64,000 bases of DNA from Shimia sp049116215 (GCF_049116215.1 NZ_JAGDZB010000003.1:124001-188000), one strand, 5' to 3'. Positions 8,758-17,632 are shown, counted from the first letter of the stretch. The notes: a model not told the origin generated them from the letters alone. Made by a program: numbers and translations.

Positions 8758-9639
8758 ATGAACAACTGGAACCTTTACTCTCGCGGCGACAAATTTTTTG
8801 CCATCACGGTCTCCGTCTTGATTGGCATGTTCACCGTCGCGACGCTTTACCCGTTTATCTACATCGCGGCGGTTTCTTTAAGCTCGGGTTTTGCGGCACA
8901 AGCTGGCAAAGTGGTCCTCACACCAATTGACGCGACACTGGAAGCTTATGGGTTCATCATAACCGATCCAAAGTTTTGGATCTCATATCGGAACACCTTT
9001 ATCTACACGATTGGTGGAACTGTGATGAGCCTCGTGTTCATTATCCCGGGAGCATACGCACTATCTCGACCGCAGCTCAAAGGACGCAGATATTTCAATC
9101 TCTTCATCGCATTTACGATGTGGTTTAATGCAGGTCTCATACCGTTTTTCCTGAATATGCGTGACCTAGGGCTGCTCGACAGCATGTTTGGCATCATCCT
9201 GGCTTTCGCCGTCAACGCCTTCAACATCATCCTGCTACGAAACTTCTTCGAGGCAATTCCTCAGAGTTTCGAGGAGGCTGCGCGCATGGACGGCGCCAAT
9301 GATTTTCAGGTACTCTGGAAGGTTTTTGTTCCTCTGTCCAAACCAGCCATAGCAACCATCACGCTGTTTTGCATCGTCTCGCGTTGGAATGGCTTCTTCT
9401 GGGCAATGGTCTTGTTGCAATCAGAGGACAAGATTCCGCTGCAGGTCTTCCTACGCCATACCATCGCGACACTGTCAGACGATGACGAATTCGCGATGGT
9501 GCAGACCGCGGCGGGTTTCAGCGCTGAGACGGTTACTGCGGCCATCATCGTCTGCTCAATTGTCCCCGTCCTAATTGTCTACCCATTCATCCAAAAATAC
9601 TTCGAGAAGGGCATCCTGCTCGGAGGCGTCAAAGAATAA
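8758..9639 (+). CDS. ABC sugar permease, LplC/AlgM2-like
   Basis: 293 residues, six membrane segments, with EAA loop EEAARMDGANDFQVLWKVFVP. It pairs with the upstream permease to form the heterodimeric channel. The YtcP/LplC subgroup includes AlgM2. ATG 8758 follows GAGAGGGAAAACC, 13 bp after the first permease gene. Confidence 0.92.
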   Translation: MNNWNLYSRGDKFFAITVSVLIGMFTVATLYPFIYIAAVSLSSGFAAQAGKVVLTPIDATLEAYGFIITDPKFWISYRNTFIYTIGGTVMSLVFIIPGAYALSRPQLKGRRYFNLFIAFTMWFNAGLIPFFLNMRDLGLLDSMFGIILAFAVNAFNIILLRNFFEAIPQSFEEAARMDGANDFQVLWKVFVPLSKPAIATITLFCIVSRWNGFFWAMVLLQSEDKIPLQVFLRHTIATLSDDDEFAMVQTAAGFSAETVTAAIIVCSIVPVLIVYPFIQKYFEKGILLGGVKE

Positions 9640-9666
9640 TGAGCCCAACGCATTAGGGAGGAAATC

Positions 9667-11223
9667 ATGCGTAAACTCACTATCGGAACGGCCCTGCTTG
9701 CCTGCAGCGCCATCACCACGCCGGTTTTGGCCGAAGACAGTCACAGGATAGTTGACGAGCCATTAGAACTTACGATCCAGATGAACCACGCACGTTATCC
9801 GGTTTACGAAGAGAGCTGGCCGGTTGAACAGGTTGCGCGCGAGATGACGGGTATTCACCTGGTCAACGACACCGTGGGTGCCAACATGCGCACGGACGAA
9901 AATACTGGTCGCACTGAGGCATTGAACCTCATGCTCGCATCTGGCCATATTCCAGATATCGTGGGATCTTCGCGTATTCGCGATTTCGTAAACCAGTACG
10001 GTCCCGAAGGTGCTTTCATCCCGCTCAACGATCTGATCGCCGAGCACGCGCCTAACATCGCAGCCTACTATGCTGAGCGCCCAGATATTGAAGCGGCGGT
10101 GAAGGCTGCGGACGGCCAAATGTACTACATCCCATATTTGCCGGATGGAAAATATGGTCGCGCCTATTGGATCCGCACCGACTGGCTCAACAAACTTGGG
10201 CTCGATATGCCTGAGACTGTCGAGGACTACGAAAACGTTCTGCGGGCTTTCAAAACGCAAGACCCCAACGGGAATGGCGAGGCAGACGAAGTGCCTCTGT
10301 TCTTCCGTCAGTGGCCTGAGTTGATCCGCATGGTAACCCTTTGGGATGGCCGTGCGCATGGCTCTGACACATACCATGACTTCCTCGTAGAAGACGGTCA
10401 GGTCTCTCATGGCTATCTCGGGGAAGGATATCGTGAAGGTATCAAGAACCTGGCGCGCTGGTATGATGAAGGACTAATCGACGCTGAAGTGTTCACCCGT
10501 GGTTCCTCAGCGCGTGATTTTTTGCTTTCTGAAAACTTGGGAGGATCAACGCACGATTGGTTTGCTTCCACAGGTGGTTACAACCGTCTTTCAGCTGACA
10601 TCGAAGGCTTCGAGTTTAAGGCATTCGCTCCACCAGCGTCGCCTTCAGGTCGTCGCGTTGAAGAGCACCGTCGTATTCTTGTGAAGCCTGACGGCTGGGC
10701 CATTGGCCACACCAATGAGCATGCCGTTGAAACCATCAAGTACTTCGATTTCTGGTTCTCGAAAGAAGGACGCCGTCTGGCCAACTTTGGTGTCGAAGGT
10801 GAACAGTATGAAATGGTCGATGGCAAACCCGTCTTCACGCAGGCCTTTCTTGATGCAGGCCCTGTTAATCGCTCGTTGTACCAAGTTGGTTCGCAACTCC
10901 AAGCACGGGGATATTTCCAGGATTATAACTACGAATGGCAATGGACCAATGAATTCGCTCAAGAGGGTATCAAGCTTTATGACCAAGGTGATTATCTGAT
11001 CCCTGACTTCTTGGGCGTGGCTTTCGACGCAGATGAGCAGAAAGTCTACGACAAGCACTGGAGCAGCATCCGCGACTACATGCTGGAGCGTCAGCAGGTT
11101 TGGATTCTTGGTGGCGGTGATGTCGAAGCTGAATGGGAAGATTACCTCGCGCAGCTTGAAAGCATGGGTCTGAGTGCGGTGCTTGAGGTCATGCAATCGG
11201 CCTACACGCGCCAGTACAACTGA
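9667..11223 (+). CDS. oligosaccharide-binding lipoprotein-sized SBP, AlgQ/LplA-like
   Basis: 518 residues with a Sec signal peptide (MRKLTIGTALLACSAITTPV, then LAEDS); periplasmic receptor for the ABC importer. Residues 199-208, DPNGNGEADE, form an EF-hand-like calcium loop that is characteristic of AlgQ1/AlgQ2, the alginate-binding proteins of Sphingomonas. The large size matches this group rather than small-sugar receptors. A strong GGGAGGAAATC precedes ATG 9667. Substrate is inferred from this loop and from the PL15 lyase downstream. Confidence 0.9.
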   Translation: MRKLTIGTALLACSAITTPVLAEDSHRIVDEPLELTIQMNHARYPVYEESWPVEQVAREMTGIHLVNDTVGANMRTDENTGRTEALNLMLASGHIPDIVGSSRIRDFVNQYGPEGAFIPLNDLIAEHAPNIAAYYAERPDIEAAVKAADGQMYYIPYLPDGKYGRAYWIRTDWLNKLGLDMPETVEDYENVLRAFKTQDPNGNGEADEVPLFFRQWPELIRMVTLWDGRAHGSDTYHDFLVEDGQVSHGYLGEGYREGIKNLARWYDEGLIDAEVFTRGSSARDFLLSENLGGSTHDWFASTGGYNRLSADIEGFEFKAFAPPASPSGRRVEEHRRILVKPDGWAIGHTNEHAVETIKYFDFWFSKEGRRLANFGVEGEQYEMVDGKPVFTQAFLDAGPVNRSLYQVGSQLQARGYFQDYNYEWQWTNEFAQEGIKLYDQGDYLIPDFLGVAFDADEQKVYDKHWSSIRDYMLERQQVWILGGGDVEAEWEDYLAQLESMGLSAVLEVMQSAYTRQYN

Positions 11224-11285
11224 TCATCTTTAGTCTCATGAATGTGCTCCTAACCCTCTTGAGAGCGGTTCATTGAGAAGTTCGA

Positions 11286-11311
11286 AGAGGGCAGTCTGTG
11301 CGCTGCCCTCT
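11286..11311 (+). terminator. stem-loop after the binding-protein gene
   Basis: AGAGGGCAG pairs exactly with CTGCCCTCT around an 8-base loop. No T-run follows, so it is more likely a processing/stabilising hairpin that raises binding-protein mRNA over downstream genes, a common arrangement in ABC operons, than a full terminator. Confidence 0.6.
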
Positions 11312-11334
11312 CACAAAAACAAATTATCCTTTTT

Positions 11335-13680
11335 ATGCGAACCGAACGGAACATGAAGATGGCAGGACAATCCCTTCCTTTGCTCGATGAACCCAAAGCA
11401 GGGCGACTGACCATTCAATACGGTCCGACCTCTCAAAGTGAAGTTACAGAGAACCCACCGTGCTTCTCTTGGATTCCAGTGATCGACGATGAGGCTCGTT
11501 ACGTTCTTCGGGTCACAACAGATCCAAGTTACCCGAAAGAAAAGACACAGATATTTGAGAATCTGCCGCTCAACTTTTTCACTCCCGATGTGGTGCTCGA
11601 CCCAGGTAAATATCACTGGTCCTATGCAACTTGGGACGCGGGTACGCAATCGCCTTCAAGTCAGTGGAGTAGCGACCGCGGATTTGTTGTGGCTGAGGGC
11701 CTACCGGAGGTCCCACTGCCTTCACGCAAAACTCGTCTGTCCCGTGTTGAAACTGGCCACCCCCGTTTGTGGATGACGCCGGATCGCCTTGACGGCTTCA
11801 AAGCGGCCGTTGCTGAGGATCCAGCGCATTGTTCCTGGGTAGCATTTTACGAGAAATCTGTGCTGCCTTGGATGTCGCGGGAAGTGATGCTGGAGCCGAA
11901 AGGGTATCTAGATCACAAGCGTGTTGCCCCGGTTTGGCGGCAAACCTACATCGATTTGCAAGAATGCTGGTATGCGATCCGACATTTGGCTGTCGCAGGC
12001 AAGGTTTTGGATGACGAAACGATGACCGTTCGTGCCAAGGCCTGGCTTTTGGAGGCTGCCACATGGGATCCAATGGGCGTCACGTCTCGCGCATATACCG
12101 ATGAATGGGCCTATCGCGTCTGTAATGCTTTGGCTTGGGGATATGACTGGCTCTACGATGTGTTAGATGAAGACGAACGTGTTGCTGTCCGCAATGCTTT
12201 GCTAGAACGCACCCGCGACATTGCAGAGCACGCCATTGCGAACGCAAAAATCCACCTCTTTCCATATGACAGCCACGCTGTGCGTTCAGTATCTTTGACG
12301 TTAATACCGGCCTGCATTGCCCTGCTAGGGGATGACGAGGACGACGAAGCTCGTGATTGGCTGAACTACTGTATCGAGTTTCTTTCTGGCGTCTATTCTC
12401 CTTGGGGTGATAGTGACGGCGGTTGGGCCGAGGGTACTAACTATTGGATGATGGGCATGGCCTACTTCATCGATGCGGCGAACCGCCTGAAGTCCTACAC
12501 TGGCATTGATCTCTACAAGCGGCCTTTTCTGCAAAACACAGCCGACTTTCCTCTCTACTGTAAGGCACCAAATACGCGCCGGGCAACATTTGGCGATGAC
12601 AGTACACAGGGTGATCTGCCTTGCATCAAAACCGGCCTAAATCTACGCCAGTTTGCCGGGGTAACCGGCAAAGGGGCCTATCAGTGGTACTGTGAAGAGA
12701 ACCTACGCACCAACCCTGGCACCGAAGGCGAGTTTTACAATTGGGGTTGGTGGGACACTCATTTCGATGAGCTGGTATTCCAAACGGATTACCCCGCTGT
12801 CGAAGCCACTCCACCGGAAGACGGTTTGCGCCATTTCAAAGGCATCGGTTGGGTCGGCGTTCAGCATGCAATGTCGGATCCAGACAACCACATTCAATTT
12901 GTGTTTAAGTCTTCGCCGTTCGGATCCATCAGCCATAGCCATGGAGACCAAAATGCATTTTGTCTCGCTGCGTATGGTGAAGACCTAGCAATTCAATCCG
13001 GACACTATGTGGCCTTTAACTCGTCGATGCACCGAAACTGGCGACGCCAAACCGCTTCAAAAAACGCCATCTTGATCAACGGCAAGGGCCAATATGCCGG
13101 TAAAGACAAGTCCAAGGCCATGGCTGCTACTGGGAAAATCCTTGCTGCCGAAGAACGCGAAGACCACATTTTCATTCACGGTGATGCGACGCCTGCCTAT
13201 CAGTCTTTGTCTCCGGAAGTGACACGCGCGGAACGCGAGATCTACTTTGTCCGGAACTCCTACTTTGTAATCGTCGACAAGGTTGATGCGGAGACACCGG
13301 TTACTGTTGATTTCTTGCTGCACGCGAACAAGCGCTTTGACCTTGGGAAATCTTCCTTCCGCAACACGGGGGAAAAGGCCGGTTTCTATGGACAAGTTGT
13401 ATGGTCCGAAGCAGGAAAGCCAACAATCTCGCAGACAACAGATTTTCCCGACGTTGATCCCGCGGACTACGAAGGGCTCCCAGTGAGTACTTTTCTCACT
13501 GCGCATTATCCAGCCGCGACCCGGCACCGAATTGCAACGCTGCTCGTGCCTTACAAACTCGACGCACCAAAGCGGGTGTTCAATTTCATGGATGATCAGG
13601 GCTACGACGCTGACCTCTATTTTACGGATGCGGACGAGAACACCTTCAAAATCGTGATGAAAAAGCTCGCAAATACATAA
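11335..13680 (+). CDS. PL15 exo-oligoalginate lyase (Atu3025-like)
   Basis: Cleaves alginate oligomers from the end by beta-elimination to unsaturated monouronate. At 781 residues it matches Agrobacterium Atu3025 (776 residues), which I recognise along most of the length: ENPP-FSW near the N-terminus, FYEKSV-PW, the WRQ-YID-QE segment, FPYDSHAVRS, DGGWAEG-NYWM, RRATFGDDST and SHSHGDQNAF. Likely catalytic residues are H314 (YDSHAV), Y370 (NYWM) and the His pair 534/536. An N-terminal beta domain precedes the alpha/alpha toroid and a beta-sandwich. No signal peptide, so it acts on imported oligomers in the cytoplasm. The start is uncertain: ATG 11353 is an alternative. Confidence 0.9.
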   Translation: MRTERNMKMAGQSLPLLDEPKAGRLTIQYGPTSQSEVTENPPCFSWIPVIDDEARYVLRVTTDPSYPKEKTQIFENLPLNFFTPDVVLDPGKYHWSYATWDAGTQSPSSQWSSDRGFVVAEGLPEVPLPSRKTRLSRVETGHPRLWMTPDRLDGFKAAVAEDPAHCSWVAFYEKSVLPWMSREVMLEPKGYLDHKRVAPVWRQTYIDLQECWYAIRHLAVAGKVLDDETMTVRAKAWLLEAATWDPMGVTSRAYTDEWAYRVCNALAWGYDWLYDVLDEDERVAVRNALLERTRDIAEHAIANAKIHLFPYDSHAVRSVSLTLIPACIALLGDDEDDEARDWLNYCIEFLSGVYSPWGDSDGGWAEGTNYWMMGMAYFIDAANRLKSYTGIDLYKRPFLQNTADFPLYCKAPNTRRATFGDDSTQGDLPCIKTGLNLRQFAGVTGKGAYQWYCEENLRTNPGTEGEFYNWGWWDTHFDELVFQTDYPAVEATPPEDGLRHFKGIGWVGVQHAMSDPDNHIQFVFKSSPFGSISHSHGDQNAFCLAAYGEDLAIQSGHYVAFNSSMHRNWRRQTASKNAILINGKGQYAGKDKSKAMAATGKILAAEEREDHIFIHGDATPAYQSLSPEVTRAEREIYFVRNSYFVIVDKVDAETPVTVDFLLHANKRFDLGKSSFRNTGEKAGFYGQVVWSEAGKPTISQTTDFPDVDPADYEGLPVSTFLTAHYPAATRHRIATLLVPYKLDAPKRVFNFMDDQGYDADLYFTDADENTFKIVMKKLANT

Positions 13681-13700
13681 ACTTGCCAAGGAGTCTCACA

Positions 13701-14033
13701 GTGAAGCCGAAAAACTATTTCCCTGCCGACGAGAATGAGTTGGTCAACGTGCAAGCCGGTTTGACCCGCAAAGTCGCCGCCTACAACGACAACGTGATGT
13801 GTGCCGAAGTGCGTTTTGAAGCTGGGACTGTCGCGGCTTTGCACAGCCACCGGCACGAGCAGATCACCTATGTCATTTCCGGAAAATTCGAATTCAAAGT
13901 GGGTGAGGAAACCTATGTCGTTTCAGCGGGCGACTCTCTCTACAAACAGCCCGACATCGTGCATGGAGCCACCTGCCTAGAGGCTGGGACATTGCTCGAT
14001 ATTTTCACGCCTCATCGTGAAGATTTTGTCTAG
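13701..14033 (+). CDS. kdgF: KdgF-like cupin, linearises unsaturated uronate
   Basis: 110-residue single-domain cupin. KdgF converts the 4,5-unsaturated monouronate released by pectin or alginate lyases into the linear keto-sugar. Metal-ligand pattern HSHRHEQ (H48, H50) and a later His in PDIVHGA match the family, as does the flanking AALHSH...YVISGKFEFKVG. GTG 13701 is chosen because AAGGAG lies 7 bases upstream; an upstream frame start at 13683 would precede that site. It directly follows the lyase gene. Confidence 0.85.
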   Translation: MKPKNYFPADENELVNVQAGLTRKVAAYNDNVMCAEVRFEAGTVAALHSHRHEQITYVISGKFEFKVGEETYVVSAGDSLYKQPDIVHGATCLEAGTLLDIFTPHREDFV

Positions 14034-14078
14034 TCCCCGCGCATTCTAAAAACATCTATTCCCCAAAGGAGAAACACC

Positions 14079-14960
14079 ATGACGAAACCTGTCATCGGAT
14101 TTATTGGCCTTGGCCTCATGGGCGGAAACATGGTCGAAAACCTGCAAAAACGTGGCTTCGATCTCGTCGTCATGGATCTTGATCCAACAGCGGTAAAAAA
14201 CGTTCTTGAACGCGGAAATGCATCTGCGGCTACATCGCCTAAAGCCTTGGCTGAAGCAAGCGACATTGTGATGCTCTGCTTAACAACTTCGGACGTTGTG
14301 GAGGACATTGTGTACGGTGATGAAGGTGTCCTCACCGGCATCAAGGAAGGCAGTGTTGTTATCGATTTCGGAACATCCATTCCCGCGTCAACGCGCAAGA
14401 TCGGCGCGGATCTTGCGGCCAAGGGTGCCGGCATGATTGACGCCCCGTTGGGACGCACGCCTGCGCACGCACGGGACGGCTTGCTAAATATCATGGCTGC
14501 CGGCGACCCTATAACCTTTGATCGCGTCAAGCCCGTGCTTGAGCAGCAAGGCGAGAACGTATTTTATCTTGGTGCTTTGGGAGCTGGTCACGTAACAAAG
14601 TTGATCAACAACTTCATGGGGATGACAACCGTATGTGCGATGAGCCAGGCGTTTGCAGTGGCAGAGCGCGCAGGCGTCGACAGGCAGCAGCTGTTTGACA
14701 TTATGTCTACCGGGCCTTCCAATTCGCCTTTTATGGCGTTCTGCAAGAATTACGCGGTGGATGGCGTGAGCGACCTTGGTTTCTCTATCAATAATGCCAA
14801 CAAGGATCTTGGATACTTTCTAAAGATGGTTGAAGACATGGGTACTCAAGCGATAATCGCGGAGGGCACGTCTCGCAATTTGCAAGCTGCGGTCGCAGAA
14901 GGTTTGGGCGGTGGCAATGTGCCTGAGATTTTTGACTACTTTTTGAAACTGGAGACCTAG
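14079..14960 (+). CDS. NAD(P)-dependent beta-hydroxyacid-family reductase, possible DEH reductase
   Basis: 293 residues: N-terminal Rossmann fold (GFIGLGLMGGNM) and the all-helical C-terminal domain of 3-hydroxyisobutyrate dehydrogenases, with probable catalytic K174 in KLINN. The substrate loop reads DAPLGRTPAHA instead of the common DAPVSGG; a GRTS form occurs in YihU-type sulfolactaldehyde reductases. Position after lyase and KdgF suggests it reduces 4-deoxy-erythro-5-hexoseulose uronate (DEH) to 2-keto-3-deoxygluconate, the step done by DehR/A1-R in other alginate users. AAAGGAGAAACACC precedes the ATG. No KDG kinase or KDPG aldolase gene is present nearby. Confidence 0.85.
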   Translation: MTKPVIGFIGLGLMGGNMVENLQKRGFDLVVMDLDPTAVKNVLERGNASAATSPKALAEASDIVMLCLTTSDVVEDIVYGDEGVLTGIKEGSVVIDFGTSIPASTRKIGADLAAKGAGMIDAPLGRTPAHARDGLLNIMAAGDPITFDRVKPVLEQQGENVFYLGALGAGHVTKLINNFMGMTTVCAMSQAFAVAERAGVDRQQLFDIMSTGPSNSPFMAFCKNYAVDGVSDLGFSINNANKDLGYFLKMVEDMGTQAIIAEGTSRNLQAAVAEGLGGGNVPEIFDYFLKLET

Positions 14961-14979
14961 CCTCCTTTGCCACGTTGAT

Positions 14980-15019
14980 CTCGGGCTGCGCGGTTTTTAC
15001 GCGCGGCTCAATGCCCGAG
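14980..15019 (+). terminator. nested hairpin closing the catabolic operon
   Basis: Outer stem CTCGGGC/GCCCGAG (14980-14986 with 15013-15019) encloses GCGCG/CGCGC with a GTTTTTA loop. It begins 20 bp after the stop codon. No T-tract follows, so intrinsic termination is not certain. Confidence 0.45.
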
Positions 15020-15295
15020 GCAAATGACCGCTTCGGCGATGAGACGGCGGAGCGCGGAAGTCTCCCTTAGATGTTTGCTAAGGGCTGGAAGTGAAGGTTT
15101 TGGGCTTCCGAATCAAAGAAAGATTGTTTTTGGATTGTGTTTTTCAAAGGCGTAGCTCAATGCGCCATCCAGTGATCTTAGAAAAATCCTTTTGTCTTGA
15201 TCACACATAAATCAGTCGTGAAACAATGCACCGTTTAGAAATGTCGATGTGAACAGCCGTTTAAAACGATGCTGCGAAACCATCGACGTAACACG

Positions 15296-15317
15296 ATCTA
15301 AGCCACAATTTGAGCCA
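15296..15317 (+). repeat. island-end repeat, right copy
   Basis: Matches 3774-3795 at 20 of 22 positions in the same orientation and again consists of two tandem T(A/G)AGCCA units. It lies about 100 bp inside the right attachment core; the left copy lies about 55 bp inside the left one. Confidence 0.6.
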
Positions 15318-15414
15318 ACAATTGTTTGCGACAATTTGCCGGCTTCAAGTGTTGTAGGTAGCAACTATTTAAGAAAAATCCGCGAACTGCAACACTTTGA
15401 AACAAGAAACAGGT

Positions 15415-15428
15415 TCCGGCCGCGGGTA
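15415..15428 (+). repeat. right attachment core: tRNA 3' end copy 2
   Basis: Exact 14-bp copy of tRNA-Leu 3708-3721. It has no tRNA body upstream, so it marks the distal junction of the inserted element. The ordinary GC-rich chromosome resumes with the small gene and metG just beyond. Confidence 0.8.
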
Positions 15429-15466
15429 TCAGTAATAGATTGTAATGTCTGAAAAATATTAGTCCG

Positions 15467-15622
15467 CTACGAGCGTACTTCTTTGCCAGATGCGATGCTT
15501 GCAACGATAAATCCAAGCACAAGTGCCACAAAGACACTGATGCCCAACATCAGCAGGGACGCGGACACAACTGGCGGGAGCGCTTCAATAATGCTCCAGA
15601 ATACGTTCAGAATGGCTTCCAT
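15467..15622 (-). CDS. 51-residue membrane protein
   Basis: ATG 15622 has AAAGGAGATTGACC upstream, a strong site. The product begins MEAILNVFWSIIEALPP and contains one or two hydrophobic segments (SLLMLGISVFVALVLGFIVA) ending in a short charged tail KEVRS. No family recognised. It starts the chromosome side of the island junction, so its 3' end lies only about 40 bp from the attachment core and may have been set by the insertion. Confidence 0.7.
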   Translation of the reverse strand: MEAILNVFWSIIEALPPVVSASLLMLGISVFVALVLGFIVASIASGKEVRS

Positions 15623-15758
15623 TGGTCAATCTCCTTTAGGTGCAAACATGGCTGCACGCCTTCATTTTGTCTAAGGATGTAGCGTGAGTCGAGGGGGGAG
15701 ACTTTGATCTTTGTCACATAGGTCGAACCGGGCGGTCATTTTGCGGCACGTAAAAAGT

Positions 15759-15788
15759 AGAAAGCGCGGCCATTTGGCCGCGCTTTCT
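15759..15788 (-). terminator. intrinsic terminator of metG
   Basis: AGAAAGCGCGGCC and GGCCGCGCTTTCT form a perfect 13-bp stem with a 4-base loop; on the minus strand it is followed by TACTTTTTA. It starts 6 bp after the metG stop codon. Confidence 0.88.
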
Positions 15789-15793
15789 GATGT

Positions 15794-17509
15794 TTAGCTC
15801 TCGCGTTTGCCTGCGAATTTCTCTTGCCACTCTTCGCGTTCATCATCACTGATTTTGCGGAAGGTGACATCCGGCACAGTGAAGGCATGGCCAGGCTGCA
15901 GAGATTGGAGCGCCGCAGTTACGTTATCTGGCCAATTTGTGTCTTCGGTTTGCATCGCGGTCATAAGGGTCTCTGAGGCGTCCGGAATGAACGGCGCTGA
16001 AATCACGGCATAAAACCGGATCAGGTTCAGGGCGAGACGGATTTGCGCAGCGGCTGTCTCCGGGTCGGTTTTGAAGGTCGACCAAGGGGCCGCGGTTTGT
16101 AGATATTCGTTGCCCGCCACCCAGATCGCGCGCAGTTCCTGTGCCGATTTGCGGACTTCCATGGCAGTCATGTGCTCTTCATAAGCACGCATGCGAGTGG
16201 TCAGCTCAGCAATCAAAGCATGTTCAGTTTCGCCGAATTCACCGCCTGCTGGCACCTCTTCGCCAAATTTAGAGCGGCAGAATTTGGTCACGCGGCTGAC
16301 AAAGTTACCAAGAACGTCTGCGAGATCTTTGTTCACCGATTGCTGGAAGTTCTCCCAGGTGAATTCGCTGTCAGAGCTCTCTGGAGCATGGGACAAAAGC
16401 CACCAGCGCCAGTAGTCGGACGGCAGGATTTCAAGTGCCTGATCCATAAAGACGCCTCGGCCACGTGAGGTGGAGAACTGGCCGCCATCATAGTTCAAGT
16501 AGTTGAAAGATTTGATGTAATCCACCGCTTTCCAAGGTTCCTCGGAGCCGAGAATTGTCGCAGGGAAGGACAGCGTATGGAACGGCACGTTATCTTTGCC
16601 CATGAACTGAGTGTATGTCACGTCGTCCGCGCCTTTGTCAGTGCGCCACCAGCGCTCCCAGTCGGTGCCTTTTTCGGCTGCTACCCATTCCTGGGCGCAG
16701 GCGATGTATTCGATGGGGGCGTCGAACCAGACGTAGAAGACTTTGCCTTCCATGCCGGGCCAGTCTTCGCCGCCTTTCTTAACGGGCACACCCCAGTCTA
16801 GATCACGGGTGATGCCGCGGTCTTGTAGGCCGTCGCCGTCGTTTAGCCACTTGTTGGCAATCGAGGTGGTCAGCACTGGCCAGTCGGTCTTGCTGTCGAT
16901 CCAGGCTTGCAGTTTGTCGCGCATTTGCGACTGGCACAGGAACAGGTGTTTGGTCTCGCGCTCTTCTAGGTCGGTAGAGCCGGAGATGGTCGAATACGGG
17001 TTGATCAGATCGGTGGGATCGAGCTGCTTTGTGCAGTTGTCACACTGGTCACCACGCGCGCTTTCAAAGCCGCAATTGGGGCAGGTGCCTTCGATGTAGC
17101 GATCCGGCAAGAAGCGGCCGTCAGCGTTTGAATAGACCATCTTTTCAGACACTTCACGGATTAGACCCATGTCAGAGAGGCGGCCGGCGAAGTGTTGGGT
17201 CAGGGCGTGGTTTTCCGCGCTGGAAGAGCGGCCATAGTGATCAAAAGACAGGCGGAATCCGTCGGCAATTTCGGTCTGAACAGCGTGCATTTCGGCGCAG
17301 TAATCGGCTACATCTTTGCCCGCTTTGGCAGCGGCCAACTCAGCTGGTGTGCCGTGTTCATCGGTGGCGCAGAGGAACAGCACTTCGTTGCCGCGTGCAC
17401 GCATGTAGCGGGCGAACAGATCGGCTGGCAGCTGGCTGCCAACAAGGTTGCCGAGGTGTTTGATGCCGTTGATATACGGCAAGGCCGAGGTGATCAGATG
17501 GCGCGCCAT
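15794..17509 (-). CDS. metG: methionyl-tRNA synthetase
   Basis: Charges initiator and elongator tRNA-Met. From ATG 17509 (AAGGGA upstream; an in-frame start 8 codons earlier lacks a site) the product is 571 residues. The HIGH-type region is SALPYINGIKHLGNLVGS, the zinc knuckle is CPNCGFESARGDQCDNC, and the KMSKS position reads FSTSRGRG, the divergent form seen in alphaproteobacterial MetRS. There is no C-terminal dimerisation domain. Confidence 0.96.
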   Translation of the reverse strand: MARHLITSALPYINGIKHLGNLVGSQLPADLFARYMRARGNEVLFLCATDEHGTPAELAAAKAGKDVADYCAEMHAVQTEIADGFRLSFDHYGRSSSAENHALTQHFAGRLSDMGLIREVSEKMVYSNADGRFLPDRYIEGTCPNCGFESARGDQCDNCTKQLDPTDLINPYSTISGSTDLEERETKHLFLCQSQMRDKLQAWIDSKTDWPVLTTSIANKWLNDGDGLQDRGITRDLDWGVPVKKGGEDWPGMEGKVFYVWFDAPIEYIACAQEWVAAEKGTDWERWWRTDKGADDVTYTQFMGKDNVPFHTLSFPATILGSEEPWKAVDYIKSFNYLNYDGGQFSTSRGRGVFMDQALEILPSDYWRWWLLSHAPESSDSEFTWENFQQSVNKDLADVLGNFVSRVTKFCRSKFGEEVPAGGEFGETEHALIAELTTRMRAYEEHMTAMEVRKSAQELRAIWVAGNEYLQTAAPWSTFKTDPETAAAQIRLALNLIRFYAVISAPFIPDASETLMTAMQTEDTNWPDNVTAALQSLQPGHAFTVPDVTFRKISDDEREEWQEKFAGKRES

Positions 17510-17632
17510 GTGGGTGTCCCTTAACTGTTTCAAACCCCATTAGCCCAAAGAGTAAGCCAGTTCCACAGGCGAATTTTCACGTCGGTATTGTGTCTGTATC
17601 ACGACTGTATCGCGGAGGTGCAAAATTGGTGG

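Larger units (their letters stand above)
14961..15466. other. gene-poor right end of the island
   Basis: About 500 bp without a supported gene. It contains a branched hairpin after the reductase gene, the right internal repeat (15296-15317) and the right copy of the tRNA end (15415-15428). Base composition is AT-rich up to the repeat. Confidence 0.6.

Noticed and set aside
11339..11352. GAAC-N6-GAAC just before the PL15 lyase, resembling a LexA box
   Set aside because: The spacing is six, not the seven needed for the alphaproteobacterial site, and the gene has no link to DNA damage.
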